Of a DNA stretch of 64,000 nt, positions 52,043 to 61,325 are shown piece after piece. Position 1 is the stretch's first letter. The number at the start of each line of letters is the position of its first letter. The translations under genes and the position numbers were made by a program. This DNA is from Brevibacillus invocatus (GTDB lineage: Bacteria > Bacillota > Bacilli > Brevibacillales > Brevibacillaceae): the NCBI RefSeq assembly GCF_003710915.1, contig NZ_RHHR01000003.1, positions 124,001 to 188,000 of the forward strand. The letters are read 5' to 3'. The notes under the pieces are model-generated. The model ran no database searches, was not told where the DNA came from, and saw only the letters and a list, made by a program, of their open reading frames with translations.

Positions 52043-52522
52043 CTAGTCCGGCACGATCAGGTTTTCTTCCCCGACAATGACAGTAGGTGGTGCGGAAAAG
52101 CGCTTGCGCCCCTCTGTGACATCCGCAATCCAGCCATTGGATAGTTCGTACCCTACAAGTTTCTCCCATTTCGCAGAGAAGTAAACATCTTCCACTCTGC
52201 CCAGGAGTTCTCCGGAAGCGGTAATGACCGCTTTTCCTTTTAATTTTGTCTTTCCCGTCACGATGCCGACAGGTTCGATACCGGCGAGATCAAGCAAGGG
52301 AGTGATTGCGTCTTTTCCCGAAACGGTTAGGCATGATTCACCTACCGCGTGAATCCGTTCGGAAGGAATGTAGGTACCAGGATGGAACCAGCCTTGTTCG
52401 CTCAGCAAGACTCCTCGTACATGCCAAGTGGGGTCGCAAAGAATGTCACGGACGGTGCCGAGCGTCTCTCCTGTCTGTAGACACATGACGGGCAAACCGA
52501 CTACATCCATTGCCTTGCGCAT
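52043..52522 (-). CDS. PRC-barrel domain protein (YrrD-like)
   Basis: 159 residues containing two PRC-barrel-like beta domains: MRKAMDVVGLPVMCLQTGET.. (about 1-75) and VGIVTGKTKLKGKAVITASG.. (about 80-150). In B. subtilis yrrD, of the same type, lies next to recD2 (yrrC), as here. Function unknown. The ATG at 52522 is chosen for AAGGAGG 9 bases upstream; the earlier ATG three codons upstream abuts the ribosome site. Confidence 0.8.
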   Translation of the reverse strand: MRKAMDVVGLPVMCLQTGETLGTVRDILCDPTWHVRGVLLSEQGWFHPGTYIPSERIHAVGESCLTVSGKDAITPLLDLAGIEPVGIVTGKTKLKGKAVITASGELLGRVEDVYFSAKWEKLVGYELSNGWIADVTEGRKRFSAPPTVIVGEENLIVPD

Positions 52523-52593
52523 GTGGGACATCCTCCTTCCGCCTACTTAGTATCGGCGAAAGGCAGAGCCTCATTCGGCGCAATTGGTTCCAG

Positions 52594-54855
52594 CTAGTCA
52601 CTTTTCAAACGTTCTTCCAAATAACTGTAACGGATTCCTTCCTCGTCTGTCTGCACGGCTGCCTTGAATGCGTCCGGTTCACCACACATGATGAGAAATG
52701 ACTTGCTGCGAGTGATGCCGGTATAGACCAGCTTTCTGCGCAGCATCCGGTAATAACTTCTTACAAACGGCATAATCACTATCGGAAATTCACTACCCTG
52801 CGATTTGTGCACGGAACAGCAGTAGGCAAGCGTCAGCTGATGATACGAAGAACGCTTGTACACTACTTCCCGACCATCAAAATTGACGACCAGCATCTCT
52901 TCATTCTCTGCATTTTCGTTTGGGAAAAAGATAGCAACAATTTCACCCATATCACCGTTGAACACATGCTCCTCAGCATTGTTGACCAATTGCAGAACCT
53001 TGTCTCCGGTGCGAAAAACCATTTCGGCGAACGTTACTTCCCGCTTTTGAGCTGTTTTTGGATTAAACAATTCCTGCAGCTCTTCATTCAACCGGTTCAC
53101 ACCGGCAGTACCTTTATACATAGGGGCCAATACTTGAACATCTTTGGCCGTATACCCTTTTTTTACGGCTCCTGCGCAAATTTGTTTCACCGCTTCAGGC
53201 ACATCTTGTGGCGAACTTGTGAAAAATCTCCGATCGGGAGTTGTCTGGAGCAAATTTGCCGGAACCTGCCCTTTGCGAACCTCATGCGCCAGTTGAATGA
53301 TGGTAGACTCCTGCGCTTGTCTGTAAATGTCCGTTAGCTGTACTCTCGGCAGCAGACCGGAAGCAAGCATGTCCTGAAGTACGTTTCCAGGCCCCACAGA
53401 AGGCAACTGATCCGGATCACCAACCATGATAATCTGCATCTCGTCAGGGACAGCGCGAAACAACTGATTGGCGAGCCAAATATCCACCATCGACATCTCG
53501 TCTACAATCAACAACCGTCCCTGAATCGGGTGCTCTGCATCGTGCTCAAAGCTCTCCCCTTTATAGCCCAACAGCCGATGGATCGTCATCGCAGGCAGTC
53601 CGGTTGTTTCTGTCATTCGCTTGGCTGCTCTTCCGGTAGGAGCTACCAGCAGTATCGGAAAAGGATTATCCTCCCCATACTTTTTCAGATCGAGAGAGAC
53701 ACCATGCAGTTGGGAAAAAACACGGCAAATCCCTCTGATTACGGTGGTTTTTCCAGTACCGGGTCCACCTGTCAAGAGCATCAATCCCGATTTGATGGCC
53801 TGTTCAATCGCATCGCGCTGTGTATCGGCATACGTGATAGCCAGCTCGTCTTCCACTTTTCCCAATGCACGATAAAATTCCGAGGACGGGAAGGACCCGA
53901 ATTCATCCCGCTGAGCAAAATGCCGCAGCCTTTTCGCCAGACCAATCTCGGCAAAAAAGAGCGAAGGCAGATACACGCGCTCTTCTTCCCACGCTACCTT
54001 GCTTGCGACAAACAAAGACTCGACGGCAAATCTGACATCATCGATGGAAAAAGCATGTCCACCGCACTCGTCAAGCAAACGCTTTGTTTTTTCACAAAGC
54101 TCATCTACCGGCACATACACATGACCTTCCGAATAGGAGGACTCTTGCAAAACAAACAAAGCGGCTGCTTTGGCCCGATCCTCGGATGAAGCGGCAATTC
54201 CAGTAGCGCGAGCGATATCGTCTGCCCGTTTAAAGCCGATGCCTTGAATATCTTCGATCAAAAGATAGGGTTCCTCAGTCAACACCTTCATCGTTTCCAG
54301 CTTGTATGTCTGGTAGATGCGGAGCGCCATGTTGACACCGATCCCGAAATCATACAAAAAGACCATAGCGCTTTCCAGAGAGCGATGTTCGATGACGGAA
54401 TCGTAAATGGTCTTGGCCCGTGCCTCCGAGATGCCTTGGACCTGCGCCAACCGCTCTGGAAATTCCGCGATGATGCTCAGTGCATCGACTCCCAGCTCCT
54501 CTACAATGCGTTTCGCCATTTTCTTTCCTATTCCCTGAAAAAGCCCGCTCGCCAGATAGCGCTCTACCCCAGCCAACGTTTTGGGTGATTCACGCTCATA
54601 GCGTTTGGCTACATACTGTTGGCCAAACCTGGGATGCGTCTTCCATTCCCCGTAAAACGTATAGAGCTCATCTGGATGTGGCCGGGGAAAGTTCCCCACA
54701 ATGACGACGTCCGACTCCTTGATGTTCTCCGTAGTCTCCTCTATCTTAAGACGAATAATTCCGTACCATGTTTCTTCATTGTAAAAAATTTCTTGATTGA
54801 CATACCCACGAATATATGATTCAGAAAACAAGGAGATTGTTTGCTGCTCCTCCAT
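52594..54855 (-). CDS. recD2: RecD2 family ATP-dependent DNA helicase
   Basis: 753 residues. The N-terminal extension with tandem helix-hairpin-helix units (GIGKKMAKRIVEELGVDALS.., VQGISEARAKTIYDS and DIQGIGFKRADDIA) marks RecD2 rather than the RecD of RecBCD. The helicase core has LLTGGPGTGKTTVIRGICRV, VDEMSMVDIWLA, GDPDQLPSVGPGN and the C-terminal SVHKSQGSEFPIVIMPF. RecD2 is a 5'-3' helicase linked to mismatch repair and replication fork maintenance. GAGGAGG before the ATG. Next gene downstream is the yrrD-like PRC-barrel gene, as in B. subtilis. Confidence 0.94.
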   Translation of the reverse strand: MEEQQTISLFSESYIRGYVNQEIFYNEETWYGIIRLKIEETTENIKESDVVIVGNFPRPHPDELYTFYGEWKTHPRFGQQYVAKRYERESPKTLAGVERYLASGLFQGIGKKMAKRIVEELGVDALSIIAEFPERLAQVQGISEARAKTIYDSVIEHRSLESAMVFLYDFGIGVNMALRIYQTYKLETMKVLTEEPYLLIEDIQGIGFKRADDIARATGIAASSEDRAKAAALFVLQESSYSEGHVYVPVDELCEKTKRLLDECGGHAFSIDDVRFAVESLFVASKVAWEEERVYLPSLFFAEIGLAKRLRHFAQRDEFGSFPSSEFYRALGKVEDELAITYADTQRDAIEQAIKSGLMLLTGGPGTGKTTVIRGICRVFSQLHGVSLDLKKYGEDNPFPILLVAPTGRAAKRMTETTGLPAMTIHRLLGYKGESFEHDAEHPIQGRLLIVDEMSMVDIWLANQLFRAVPDEMQIIMVGDPDQLPSVGPGNVLQDMLASGLLPRVQLTDIYRQAQESTIIQLAHEVRKGQVPANLLQTTPDRRFFTSSPQDVPEAVKQICAGAVKKGYTAKDVQVLAPMYKGTAGVNRLNEELQELFNPKTAQKREVTFAEMVFRTGDKVLQLVNNAEEHVFNGDMGEIVAIFFPNENAENEEMLVVNFDGREVVYKRSSYHQLTLAYCCSVHKSQGSEFPIVIMPFVRSYYRMLRRKLVYTGITRSKSFLIMCGEPDAFKAAVQTDEEGIRYSYLEERLKSD

Positions 54856-54921
54856 CGTAACGCCTCCTCATACCTGCTCCATCCAATTCCCTAAGACCGA
54901 TTATCCATGGGAAGAAGAAAA

Positions 54922-54949
54922 AAATCCACTTCTGCGACAAAGTGGATTT
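54922..54949 (-). terminator. Terminator downstream of iscS and the chemoreceptor scrap
   Basis: AAATCCACTT (54922-54931) pairs with AAGTGGATTT (54940-54949), and the minus strand continues in T and TTC. It isolates recD2 from the iscS operon. Confidence 0.8.
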
Positions 54950-54964
54950 ACTCATAGCTTCTAT

Positions 54965-55141
54965 CTAAATTGTAAATCGTTTTATCTGTTCTGACAACCG
55001 CTTGGCCATCTGAGCCAATGTTTCTGCCGCTGCGGCCATCTCTTCGGTGGAGGCTGTTTGCTCTTCGGAGGCAGCTGCCACTTCCTGCGTATTGCGCGCA
55101 GTCATCTCAGCCAATTCCGAGATCGTACTGGAGTTCCAGCC
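54965..55141 (-). pseudogene. C-terminal fragment of a methyl-accepting chemotaxis protein
   Basis: The frame reads NSSTISELAEMTARNTQEVA, then AASEEQTASTEEMAAAAETL and AQMAKRLSEQIKRFTI before a TAG. The EEQTASxEEMA..AxxLxxMAxxLxxxIxxF pattern is the C-terminal methylation helix of chemoreceptors. Nothing upstream encodes the signalling tip, HAMP or sensor domain, and no start codon is present. It lies 37 bases after the iscS stop, at the place where mnmA/trmU sits in B. subtilis. Confidence 0.8.
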
Positions 55142-55177
55142 TCTGGCATAGCCTGCCCGAGCTGGTCTTTTGCTTTC

Positions 55178-56323
55178 CTATTCCTTTTGCAGACGTTTGA
55201 CAATCTGTGCTACTTTACCCGCCGCTCTTGCAGCTTCTTCTACCGAATTGGTGATTCCAAAGCTGAAGCGGATCGCCGAATGAGCACGTTCATCTCCCAG
55301 ATTCATCGCTTTGAGAACATGCGACAATTCCAGGGAACCAGAGGTGCAGGCAGAACCACTCGACGCCGCGATGGATGCAAGGTCCATGTTCATGAGCATG
55401 GTCTCCGTCTGTATGCCTAAGAAGCTGACATTCAGGATGTGAGGCATGACATGCTCCGGATGGCCGTTCACCTGATAACGAATACCGGCTTCCCGCCAGA
55501 TCGTGAGCATGGTTTCCTTGATCTCTTTGTACTTGGCGACACGCTCTACACGCTCCTCTGAAGCGATCCGGACTGCTTCCGCAAATCCGACGATACCCGC
55601 CAGGTTTTCAGTCCCTGCCCGACGCTTTCTTTCCTGGGAGCCTCCGTGCAGCAGCGGAGAGAACGCCGTGTTTTTTCGCAAATACAAGGCTCCTACTCCC
55701 TTGGGACCGTTGATCTTGTGCGCGGATACAGACAGCATGTCAACCGGAAGCTCTCTCATGCTGAGCGGCAGAACACCGAATGCCTGGACGGCATCCGTAT
55801 GAAACACAATGCTGCGTTCCTGTAAAAAACGCCCGATCTCCTCGATGGGCTGAATCGTTCCTACTTCGTTATTTCCATACATGATCGAAACGAGCACGGT
55901 ATCATCACGAACAGCGTTTATCAGATCACTCATCCGTACGGAACCTGTGTCGTCCACCGGCAGATAGGTGATCTCAAAGCCGAGGTTCTGCAGATACTCA
56001 CAGGCATGCAGCACGGCATGATGCTCGATCTGAGTCGTAATGACGTGTCGCCCTTTCTCCTGATGAGCGAGTGCTCCTCCGATAACCGCCATATTGTCTG
56101 CCTCTGTCCCGCCACTTGTAAAAATAAGCGACTGCGGATCAGCATCCAAATAGCGAGCGATCGCGTCCCTTGCTTGCTCCAGTGCCTGACGCGCCTTGCG
56201 ACCAAAGCCGTGTACACTGGAAGGATTGCCAAACACCTGCGTGAGATACGGAGTCATCACTTCTACGACACGAGGATGCACGGGCGTAGTAGCGGCATGG
56301 TCAAAATAGATCATTTCAGACAC
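55178..56323 (-). CDS. iscS: Cysteine desulfurase (IscS/YrvO type)
   Basis: 381 residues. PLP lysine in SAHKINGPKGVGALYL, HxDAVQAFG-type block FHTDAVQAFG, and the sulfur-carrying Cys in SSGSACTSGSLELSHVL. It removes sulfur from cysteine as a persulfide. In B. subtilis the YrvO enzyme feeds MnmA for tRNA 2-thiouridine; here no mnmA follows. It starts 25 bases after cymR and is surely co-transcribed with it. Confidence 0.92.
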   Translation of the reverse strand: MSEMIYFDHAATTPVHPRVVEVMTPYLTQVFGNPSSVHGFGRKARQALEQARDAIARYLDADPQSLIFTSGGTEADNMAVIGGALAHQEKGRHVITTQIEHHAVLHACEYLQNLGFEITYLPVDDTGSVRMSDLINAVRDDTVLVSIMYGNNEVGTIQPIEEIGRFLQERSIVFHTDAVQAFGVLPLSMRELPVDMLSVSAHKINGPKGVGALYLRKNTAFSPLLHGGSQERKRRAGTENLAGIVGFAEAVRIASEERVERVAKYKEIKETMLTIWREAGIRYQVNGHPEHVMPHILNVSFLGIQTETMLMNMDLASIAASSGSACTSGSLELSHVLKAMNLGDERAHSAIRFSFGITNSVEEAARAAGKVAQIVKRLQKE

Positions 56324-56348
56324 GAACTTTCACCTTCTGATTTATGGT

Positions 56349-56768
56349 TTAGATGTAAAACATGTAGTTGTCCGTACGACCATCATCCTGGAAGGTAATC
56401 AGATCCTGCAGGGAAGTCGAATCCAGCACAGAGGAAATGCTGTCGCGAATACGCAGCCAAAGGTAGCGTTTTGCCGCATCTTCTTCCTCAGCAAATTCCA
56501 CAGGGCTGATCGGTCCTTCCAATACCCGGATTACATCGCCAGCCGATATTTCCTCCGGTTGCTTGGCCAGGACATAGCCCCCGTATGCACCGCGGATACT
56601 TTTCACCAATCCTGCGTTGCGAAGTGGTGCGATTAACTGCTCCAGATAATGCTCGGATAAATCATGTCTTTGTGCGATGCTTCTCAAGGAAGTCGGCCCT
56701 TCTCCACAACGGTTGGCCAATTCCATCATAATCGTCAGGCCATAGCGGCCTTTCGTTGAAATCTTCAC
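56349..56768 (-). CDS. cymR: CymR-type Rrf2 regulator of cysteine metabolism
   Basis: 139 residues. The Rrf2 winged helix (MKISTKGRYGLTIMMELANR.., IAQRHDLSEHYLEQLIAPLR) is followed by RNAGLVKSIRGAYGGYVLAK. The three cysteines that hold an Fe-S cluster in IscR are absent, which fits CymR. CymR represses sulfur-uptake and cysteine genes with CysK in B. subtilis. It has the conserved position upstream of iscS and next to rarA. Confidence 0.9.
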   Translation of the reverse strand: MKISTKGRYGLTIMMELANRCGEGPTSLRSIAQRHDLSEHYLEQLIAPLRNAGLVKSIRGAYGGYVLAKQPEEISAGDVIRVLEGPISPVEFAEEEDAAKRYLWLRIRDSISSVLDSTSLQDLITFQDDGRTDNYMFYI

Positions 56769-56867
56769 TGTCCCAACTCTCCTCTTTGTTTACATTTCCC
56801 TTCTTTCCTGCTTCCTACATGACTTCGGCAGTCCAGGATACACTACCTCTAGGGGGTGAGTGCAAGA

Positions 56868-57041
56868 ATGGCTACGAACAAACGCTCAGAACGCGGACGC
56901 AACCATCCGTCCGAGACCTTGTATGAATATCCGGCAGGCACGATTGCTCACAAGGCACGCTACGGTGCCAGCGAGCAGAGCAAGCAGCCGAATGAAAATG
57001 GAGATTTGCCCAACAAGCCTGGCGGCAATGTCCGTACTTAA
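56868..57041 (+). CDS. Small hydrophilic protein of unknown function
   Basis: 57 residues, MATNKRSERGRNHPSETLYE and on to NENGDLPNKPGGNVRT. Highly polar, no cysteine, disordered-looking, similar in style to small acid-soluble or spore-associated proteins, but no SASP motif is present. AGGGGGTGAG lies 8 bases before the ATG at 56868. It is divergent from cymR and ends in a terminator shared with rarA. Confidence 0.6.
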   Translation: MATNKRSERGRNHPSETLYEYPAGTIAHKARYGASEQSKQPNENGDLPNKPGGNVRT

Positions 57042-57052
57042 AAGCAGTCTAC

Positions 57053-57071
57053 TCCCCCATCCATTGGGGGA
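57053..57071. terminator. Bidirectional terminator
   Basis: TCCCCCA (57053-57059) pairs with TGGGGGA (57065-57071), with TTTT on the plus strand; between the small polar gene and rarA. Confidence 0.65.
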
Positions 57072-57077
57072 TTTTCC

Positions 57078-58439
57078 CTATTCCGAGGATTTCCCGGGCG
57101 CTCGTCGACCACTGTCCAGCTTCTGACGTTCCTCCTGAAACCGGCGTATATGCCGCTCGTAACCATGATCCTTGGGGTCGTAAAAGGATACCTGCAAGCC
57201 GTCTGGCAAATACTGCTGATGCACATACCCATAGGGATAGTTGTGCGGATATAAGTATCCTTTTCCATGGCCCAGCTTGGCTGCACCCTTGTACGCCGAA
57301 TCACGCAAATGAGTGGGTACCGGTTTGTGCCCTTCTTTTTGAATGTGGGCCAAAGCCTGGTTAATGCCATTATAGGCTGCATTGCTTTTCGGTGCTGTGG
57401 CCAAGTAGGTCGTCGCTTGTCCCAAAGGAATTCGCCCTTCCGGCATGCCAACCAGCTCAACGGCCTGAAAGCACGATATCGCAACGCTGATGGCCTGTGG
57501 ATCGGCGTTTCCGATATCCTCTGAGGCAGATATCACCAGTCTGCGAGCAATAAAGCGCGGGTCTTCTCCCGCGTCGATCATCCTCGCCAGCCAATAGAGA
57601 GCTGCATCAGGGTCAGAACCGCGGATCGATTTAATAAAGGCAGAAATCGTGTCGTAATGGTTATCCCCGCTCTTGTCATAGCGTACCGCGCGACGTTGGA
57701 TGGATTCCACAGCTACATTCAATGTGATCGTAATCCGTCCATCCGCTCCCGGCGATGTCGTAGAGACGGCCAGCTCCAGGGCATTCAGCAGTCTGCGTGC
57801 ATCCCCCTCTGCATAATGGATCAAATGCTCCATCGCTTCAGGTTCAATCTGCACGTCCAGTTCACCCAGACCTTGTTCCGTGTCCTTCAAGGCTCGTTCA
57901 ATGACCTTCTCCAGCTCCTCATGTGTCAATGGTTGAAGCGAGAAGATTTGAGAGCGGGACAACAGGGCAGCATTGACTTCAAAAAACGGATTCTCTGTCG
58001 TCGCACCAATCAGAATAATGGTCCCTTCTTCAACAAAAGGCAGCAAGGCATCCTGCTGGGATTTGTTGAAGCGATGAATTTCATCGACGAACAGCGTGGT
58101 TCGTTGTCCGCCCATCACGAGCCTTTCCTTTGCCTCTTCCACCACTTTGCGGATATCGCCTACCCCAGCTGTGACAGCGTTGAGTTCCGAAAAATAGGAG
58201 CGTGTTGACCGGGCAATGACCTTGGCCAAAGTCGTTTTTCCTGTTCCAGGAGGACCGTAGAATATCAAGGAGGAAACTTGATCCGCTTCTATCGCACGGC
58301 GCAGCAGCTTTCCTGGTGCAATAATGTGCGATTGTCCAATCACGTCTTGGATGGACTGAGGACGCATCCGAGCAGCGAGCGGCTTTTGCTTGGCACCGCC
58401 CCCCTGCTGTTCATAGGCAAATGTAAATAGATCGTCCAT
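57078..58439 (-). CDS. rarA: RarA/MgsA-family replication-associated AAA+ ATPase
   Basis: 453 residues. [20 protein letters not shown], Walker [17 protein letters not shown], Walker [21 protein letters not shown] and [20 protein letters not shown] define the RarA (MgsA) family, a clamp-loader-like ATPase that acts at stalled forks. It begins 6 bases after tcdA on the same strand. B. subtilis yrvN (rarA) has the same neighbours, cymR and yrvM. Confidence 0.94.
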   Translation of the reverse strand: MDDLFTFAYEQQGGGAKQKPLAARMRPQSIQDVIGQSHIIAPGKLLRRAIEADQVSSLIFYGPPGTGKTTLAKVIARSTRSYFSELNAVTAGVGDIRKVVEEAKERLVMGGQRTTLFVDEIHRFNKSQQDALLPFVEEGTIILIGATTENPFFEVNAALLSRSQIFSLQPLTHEELEKVIERALKDTEQGLGELDVQIEPEAMEHLIHYAEGDARRLLNALELAVSTTSPGADGRITITLNVAVESIQRRAVRYDKSGDNHYDTISAFIKSIRGSDPDAALYWLARMIDAGEDPRFIARRLVISASEDIGNADPQAISVAISCFQAVELVGMPEGRIPLGQATTYLATAPKSNAAYNGINQALAHIQKEGHKPVPTHLRDSAYKGAAKLGHGKGYLYPHNYPYGYVHQQYLPDGLQVSFYDPKDHGYERHIRRFQEERQKLDSGRRAPGKSSE

Positions 58440-58445
58440 CGCCCA

Positions 58446-59201
58446 TTACCCTTTGGCTGGCTGCCAATCCAGCAAATCGCGTACTACGACACTCGCCAGA
58501 ATCAGTCCTGCTACAGATGGGACGAAAGCATTGCTCGCTGGAGGCTGCCGCACCTTGCTGATCGGTGAATTCGGATTGCTTACGATCTGCTCCCGAACAT
58601 CAGAGCGAACGACGACAGGAATTTCCCGGGAATATACGACTTTAACCCCTTTGTAAATGCCATTTTTGCGCAGCTCACGACGAATGACCTTGGCGATCGG
58701 GTCGTAGCTGGTCTGCGAGATATCCGCCACCTCGAAACGAGTAGGGTCCATTTTGTTCGCCGCGCCCATGCTGGAGATAATGGGAATGTTTCGGCGCTTT
58801 GCTTCTTGGATCACGTGCAGCTTTGCCGACATGGTGTCCATCGCATCCACGATGTAATCCACTTCGTGTGCAAAGAGCTGATCAGCTGTCTCCGCATTGT
58901 AAAACATGTTCAGTGTGACGACCTCACACTCGGGATTGATGCTCAATATCCGATCTTTCATCAATTCTGCTTTTTTCTGACCAACCGTATTCAGTGTTGC
59001 ATGAATCTGGCGGTTGCAGTTGGTGATATCGACGACATCCTTGTCGACCATGACCAGCTTACCAATACCTGTACGGGCTAAAGCCTCTACAGTAAAGGAA
59101 CCGACCCCGCCGATCCCCAAAACCGCGACGCGGCTATTTTTCATTTTTTCCAAACCTTCAGGACCGAAGGCCAATTCACAACGAGAAAATTGATGAAGCA
59201 T
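58446..59201 (-). CDS. tcdA: tRNA threonylcarbamoyladenosine dehydratase (TcdA)
   Basis: 251 residues of the ThiF/E1-like superfamily. AVLGIGGVGSFTVEALARTG binds ATP, DKDVVDITNCNRQIHAT is the next block, and IISSMGAANKMDPTRFEVAD is typical of TcdA/YgdL. It dehydrates t6A to cyclic t6A in tRNAs for ANN codons. There is no CxxC zinc pair, as usual in this group. The ATG at 59201 (MLHQFSRCELAFG) has AAAGGTG 9 bases upstream. It matches B. subtilis yrvM, adjacent to 6S RNA and aspS. Confidence 0.9.
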   Translation of the reverse strand: MLHQFSRCELAFGPEGLEKMKNSRVAVLGIGGVGSFTVEALARTGIGKLVMVDKDVVDITNCNRQIHATLNTVGQKKAELMKDRILSINPECEVVTLNMFYNAETADQLFAHEVDYIVDAMDTMSAKLHVIQEAKRRNIPIISSMGAANKMDPTRFEVADISQTSYDPIAKVIRRELRKNGIYKGVKVVYSREIPVVVRSDVREQIVSNPNSPISKVRQPPASNAFVPSVAGLILASVVVRDLLDWQPAKG

Positions 59202-59261
59202 GCATTCGTTCACCTTTCAAAGCGGATTTATTGTCAATCGGAAAAGTAGGAATCCAGTGAA

Positions 59262-59452
59262 AAAAGGAGCCCCATTATGTCGTGTACTCCTACGTTTTGA
59301 ACCTGCTCATCGCAGGTGGGTGTCTGCCCAACTGTGCCAGACGTCCACTCGAGTGAGGCATGCCTTAACAGTTGGGACGAACAACTCCCAAGTCAAACTT
59401 TGTGGCTCAAAACGATCAGATATCACGGACATCGCAGGGCTTATCTACTAGT
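59262..59452 (-). ncRNA. ssrS: 6S RNA (SsrSA/BsrA type)
   Basis: The 300 bases between tcdA and aspS have no ORF. On the minus strand they read GCCCTGCGATGTCCGTG.., CGTTTTGAGCC, .. and end CAGACACCCACCTGCGATGA with GGTTCAAAACG. CGTTTTGAGCC and GGTTCAAAACG pair over 11 bp, and CCTGC with GCAGG close the ends, leaving a long central region as in 6S RNA. A promoter fits upstream (TTGCAC at 59488-59483, TACATT at 59464-59459, 18-base spacer), and a short hairpin plus TTTTTT ends near 59262. B. subtilis bsrA lies between the same two genes. 6S RNA binds housekeeping RNA polymerase. Confidence 0.78.
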
Positions 59453-59499
59453 ATTACCAATGTATCAAAGAGCAATGCATTTGTGCAAGTCAGCTGTTC

Positions 59500-61290
59500 T
59501 TAAGCCTGAACCTTCTCTTCCTCTTCTACAATGGTATCGATATGCAGTTCTTTCAGCTGTTTTGGTGCTACAACATCAGGAGCGTTCACCATCAAGTCAC
59601 TTGCGCTTGCCGTTTTCGGGAAAGCGATGACTTCACGCAGGTTGGTGCGCCCAGCCAGGAGCATGATCAGACGGTCCAGGCCGAGTGCAATACCGCCATG
59701 TGGAGGTGTACCGTATTCGAAAGCATCGAGCAGGAAGCCAAATTGTTCACGCGCCTCTTCAGGTGTAAAGCCGAGTGCCTTGAACATTTTTTCCTGTACA
59801 TCGCGTTTGTAGATCCGCATGGAACCGCCGCCAAGCTCATAGCCGTTCAGGACCATGTCATAGGCTTGCGCACGGATTTGTCCTGGATCGGTGTCGAACA
59901 GATGAAGGTCTTCGTCTTTTGGACGGGTGAACGGATGATGCAGGGCGACATAGCGTTTGGCTTCTTCGTCCCACTCGACCAGCGGGAAGTCGACAACCCA
60001 CAGGAAAGCAAATTGGCTGTGGTCGATCAGTCCCAGCTCAGCAGCCAGCTTGCTGCGAAGCGCACCGAGTGCATCTGCTACGACTTTTGGTTTGTCTGCG
60101 ACGAACAGGAGCAGGTCTCCTTCTTCGACATCCAGACGTTTTTTCATTTCATTGATCTCTTCTTCTTTAAAGAACTTGACGATTGGACCTTTCAGCTCGC
60201 CATCCTTGATGCCAATCCATGCCAAGCCTTTTGCTCCATAGCGGGAAGCGAATTTCGCCAGATCGTCTGCTTCTTTACGGGAGTAGTGTCCGCAGCCTTT
60301 GGCGTTGATTGCTTTAACCTGACCGCCACCTGCAACCACGCTGGCGAACACTTTAAAGTCGCTGTTGGCAACAACGTCAGAGACATCAGTCAGCTCCAGG
60401 CCAAAACGGATGTCTGGTTTGTCGGAGCCGTAGCGCCCCATTGCTTCCGCATACGTGAGGCGCGGGAATGGAGTAGGTACATCTACACCGATCGTTTCCT
60501 TGAATACGTGTGCCACCATTTTTTCCATCATCGGCAAGATTTCTTCCATAGAAAGGAAAGAAGTCTCGATGTCGACTTGAGTAAATTCAGGCTGGCGGTC
60601 AGCACGGAGGTCTTCGTCACGGAAGCAGCGTACGATCTGGTAGTAACGCTCCAGGCCCGATACCATCAGCAGCTGTTTGAACAGCTGTGGAGATTGCGGC
60701 AAGGCGTAGAATTCGCCAGGATGTACACGGGAAGGAACGAGATAGTCACGTGCACCCTCCGGCGTGCTCTTGGTCAGCATCGGCGTTTCCACTTCCACAA
60801 AGCTGTTCGTGTCGAGGTAGTCGCGGAAAGCTTTTGCTGCCTTGCTGCGCAGGATCAGGGAACGCTGCATTTCCGGACGGCGCAGGTCCAGATAACGATA
60901 TTTCAGGCGAACCTGTTCATCGACATTCAGATCGTCTTCGATCGGGAATGGCGGTGTTTTGGCATCATTGAGGATTTGAATTTCGGAAATGTGCACTTCG
61001 TATTCGCCGGTCTGTACTTTCGGATTGATCGCTTCAGGTGCGCGGTTCACGACTTCCCCTTTTACAACCAACACGTATTCGCTTCTGACTTTGTCCGCGA
61101 CTTCCCATGCTGCCTTGTTGTACTCAGGATTGAACACGATTTGAACAATTCCTGTGCGGTCGCGGAAATCAATAAAGATCACGCCTCCGAGGTCGCGTCG
61201 GGTTTGTACCCAGCCGTTCAAAACGATTTCTTTTCCTACGTGTTCTTTTGTCACTTCTCCGCAATGTACGGTTCGATATTGCCATGCCAT
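59500..61290 (-). CDS. aspS: Aspartyl-tRNA synthetase
   Basis: 596 residues, bacterial type with the GAD insert. OB-fold anticodon domain ([20 protein letters not shown]..), class II motif 2 ([20 protein letters not shown]) and motif 3 ([20 protein letters not shown]). The bacterial insertion carries [16 protein letters not shown]-type sequence. The ATG at 61290 has GGAGG 8 bases upstream. It follows hisS by 35 bases and is controlled with it by the T-box leader before hisS. Confidence 0.95.
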   Translation of the reverse strand: MAWQYRTVHCGEVTKEHVGKEIVLNGWVQTRRDLGGVIFIDFRDRTGIVQIVFNPEYNKAAWEVADKVRSEYVLVVKGEVVNRAPEAINPKVQTGEYEVHISEIQILNDAKTPPFPIEDDLNVDEQVRLKYRYLDLRRPEMQRSLILRSKAAKAFRDYLDTNSFVEVETPMLTKSTPEGARDYLVPSRVHPGEFYALPQSPQLFKQLLMVSGLERYYQIVRCFRDEDLRADRQPEFTQVDIETSFLSMEEILPMMEKMVAHVFKETIGVDVPTPFPRLTYAEAMGRYGSDKPDIRFGLELTDVSDVVANSDFKVFASVVAGGGQVKAINAKGCGHYSRKEADDLAKFASRYGAKGLAWIGIKDGELKGPIVKFFKEEEINEMKKRLDVEEGDLLLFVADKPKVVADALGALRSKLAAELGLIDHSQFAFLWVVDFPLVEWDEEAKRYVALHHPFTRPKDEDLHLFDTDPGQIRAQAYDMVLNGYELGGGSMRIYKRDVQEKMFKALGFTPEEAREQFGFLLDAFEYGTPPHGGIALGLDRLIMLLAGRTNLREVIAFPKTASASDLMVNAPDVVAPKQLKELHIDTIVEEEEKVQA

Positions 61291-61325
61291 GATGGTTACC
61301 TCCACTAGGGGTTTTTTATTTTTTC

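Noticed and set aside
59542-61308. 588-codon plus-strand open frame
   Set aside because: It is exactly antisense to aspS; composition is unlike a protein and there is no ribosome site. It results from codon bias of aspS.
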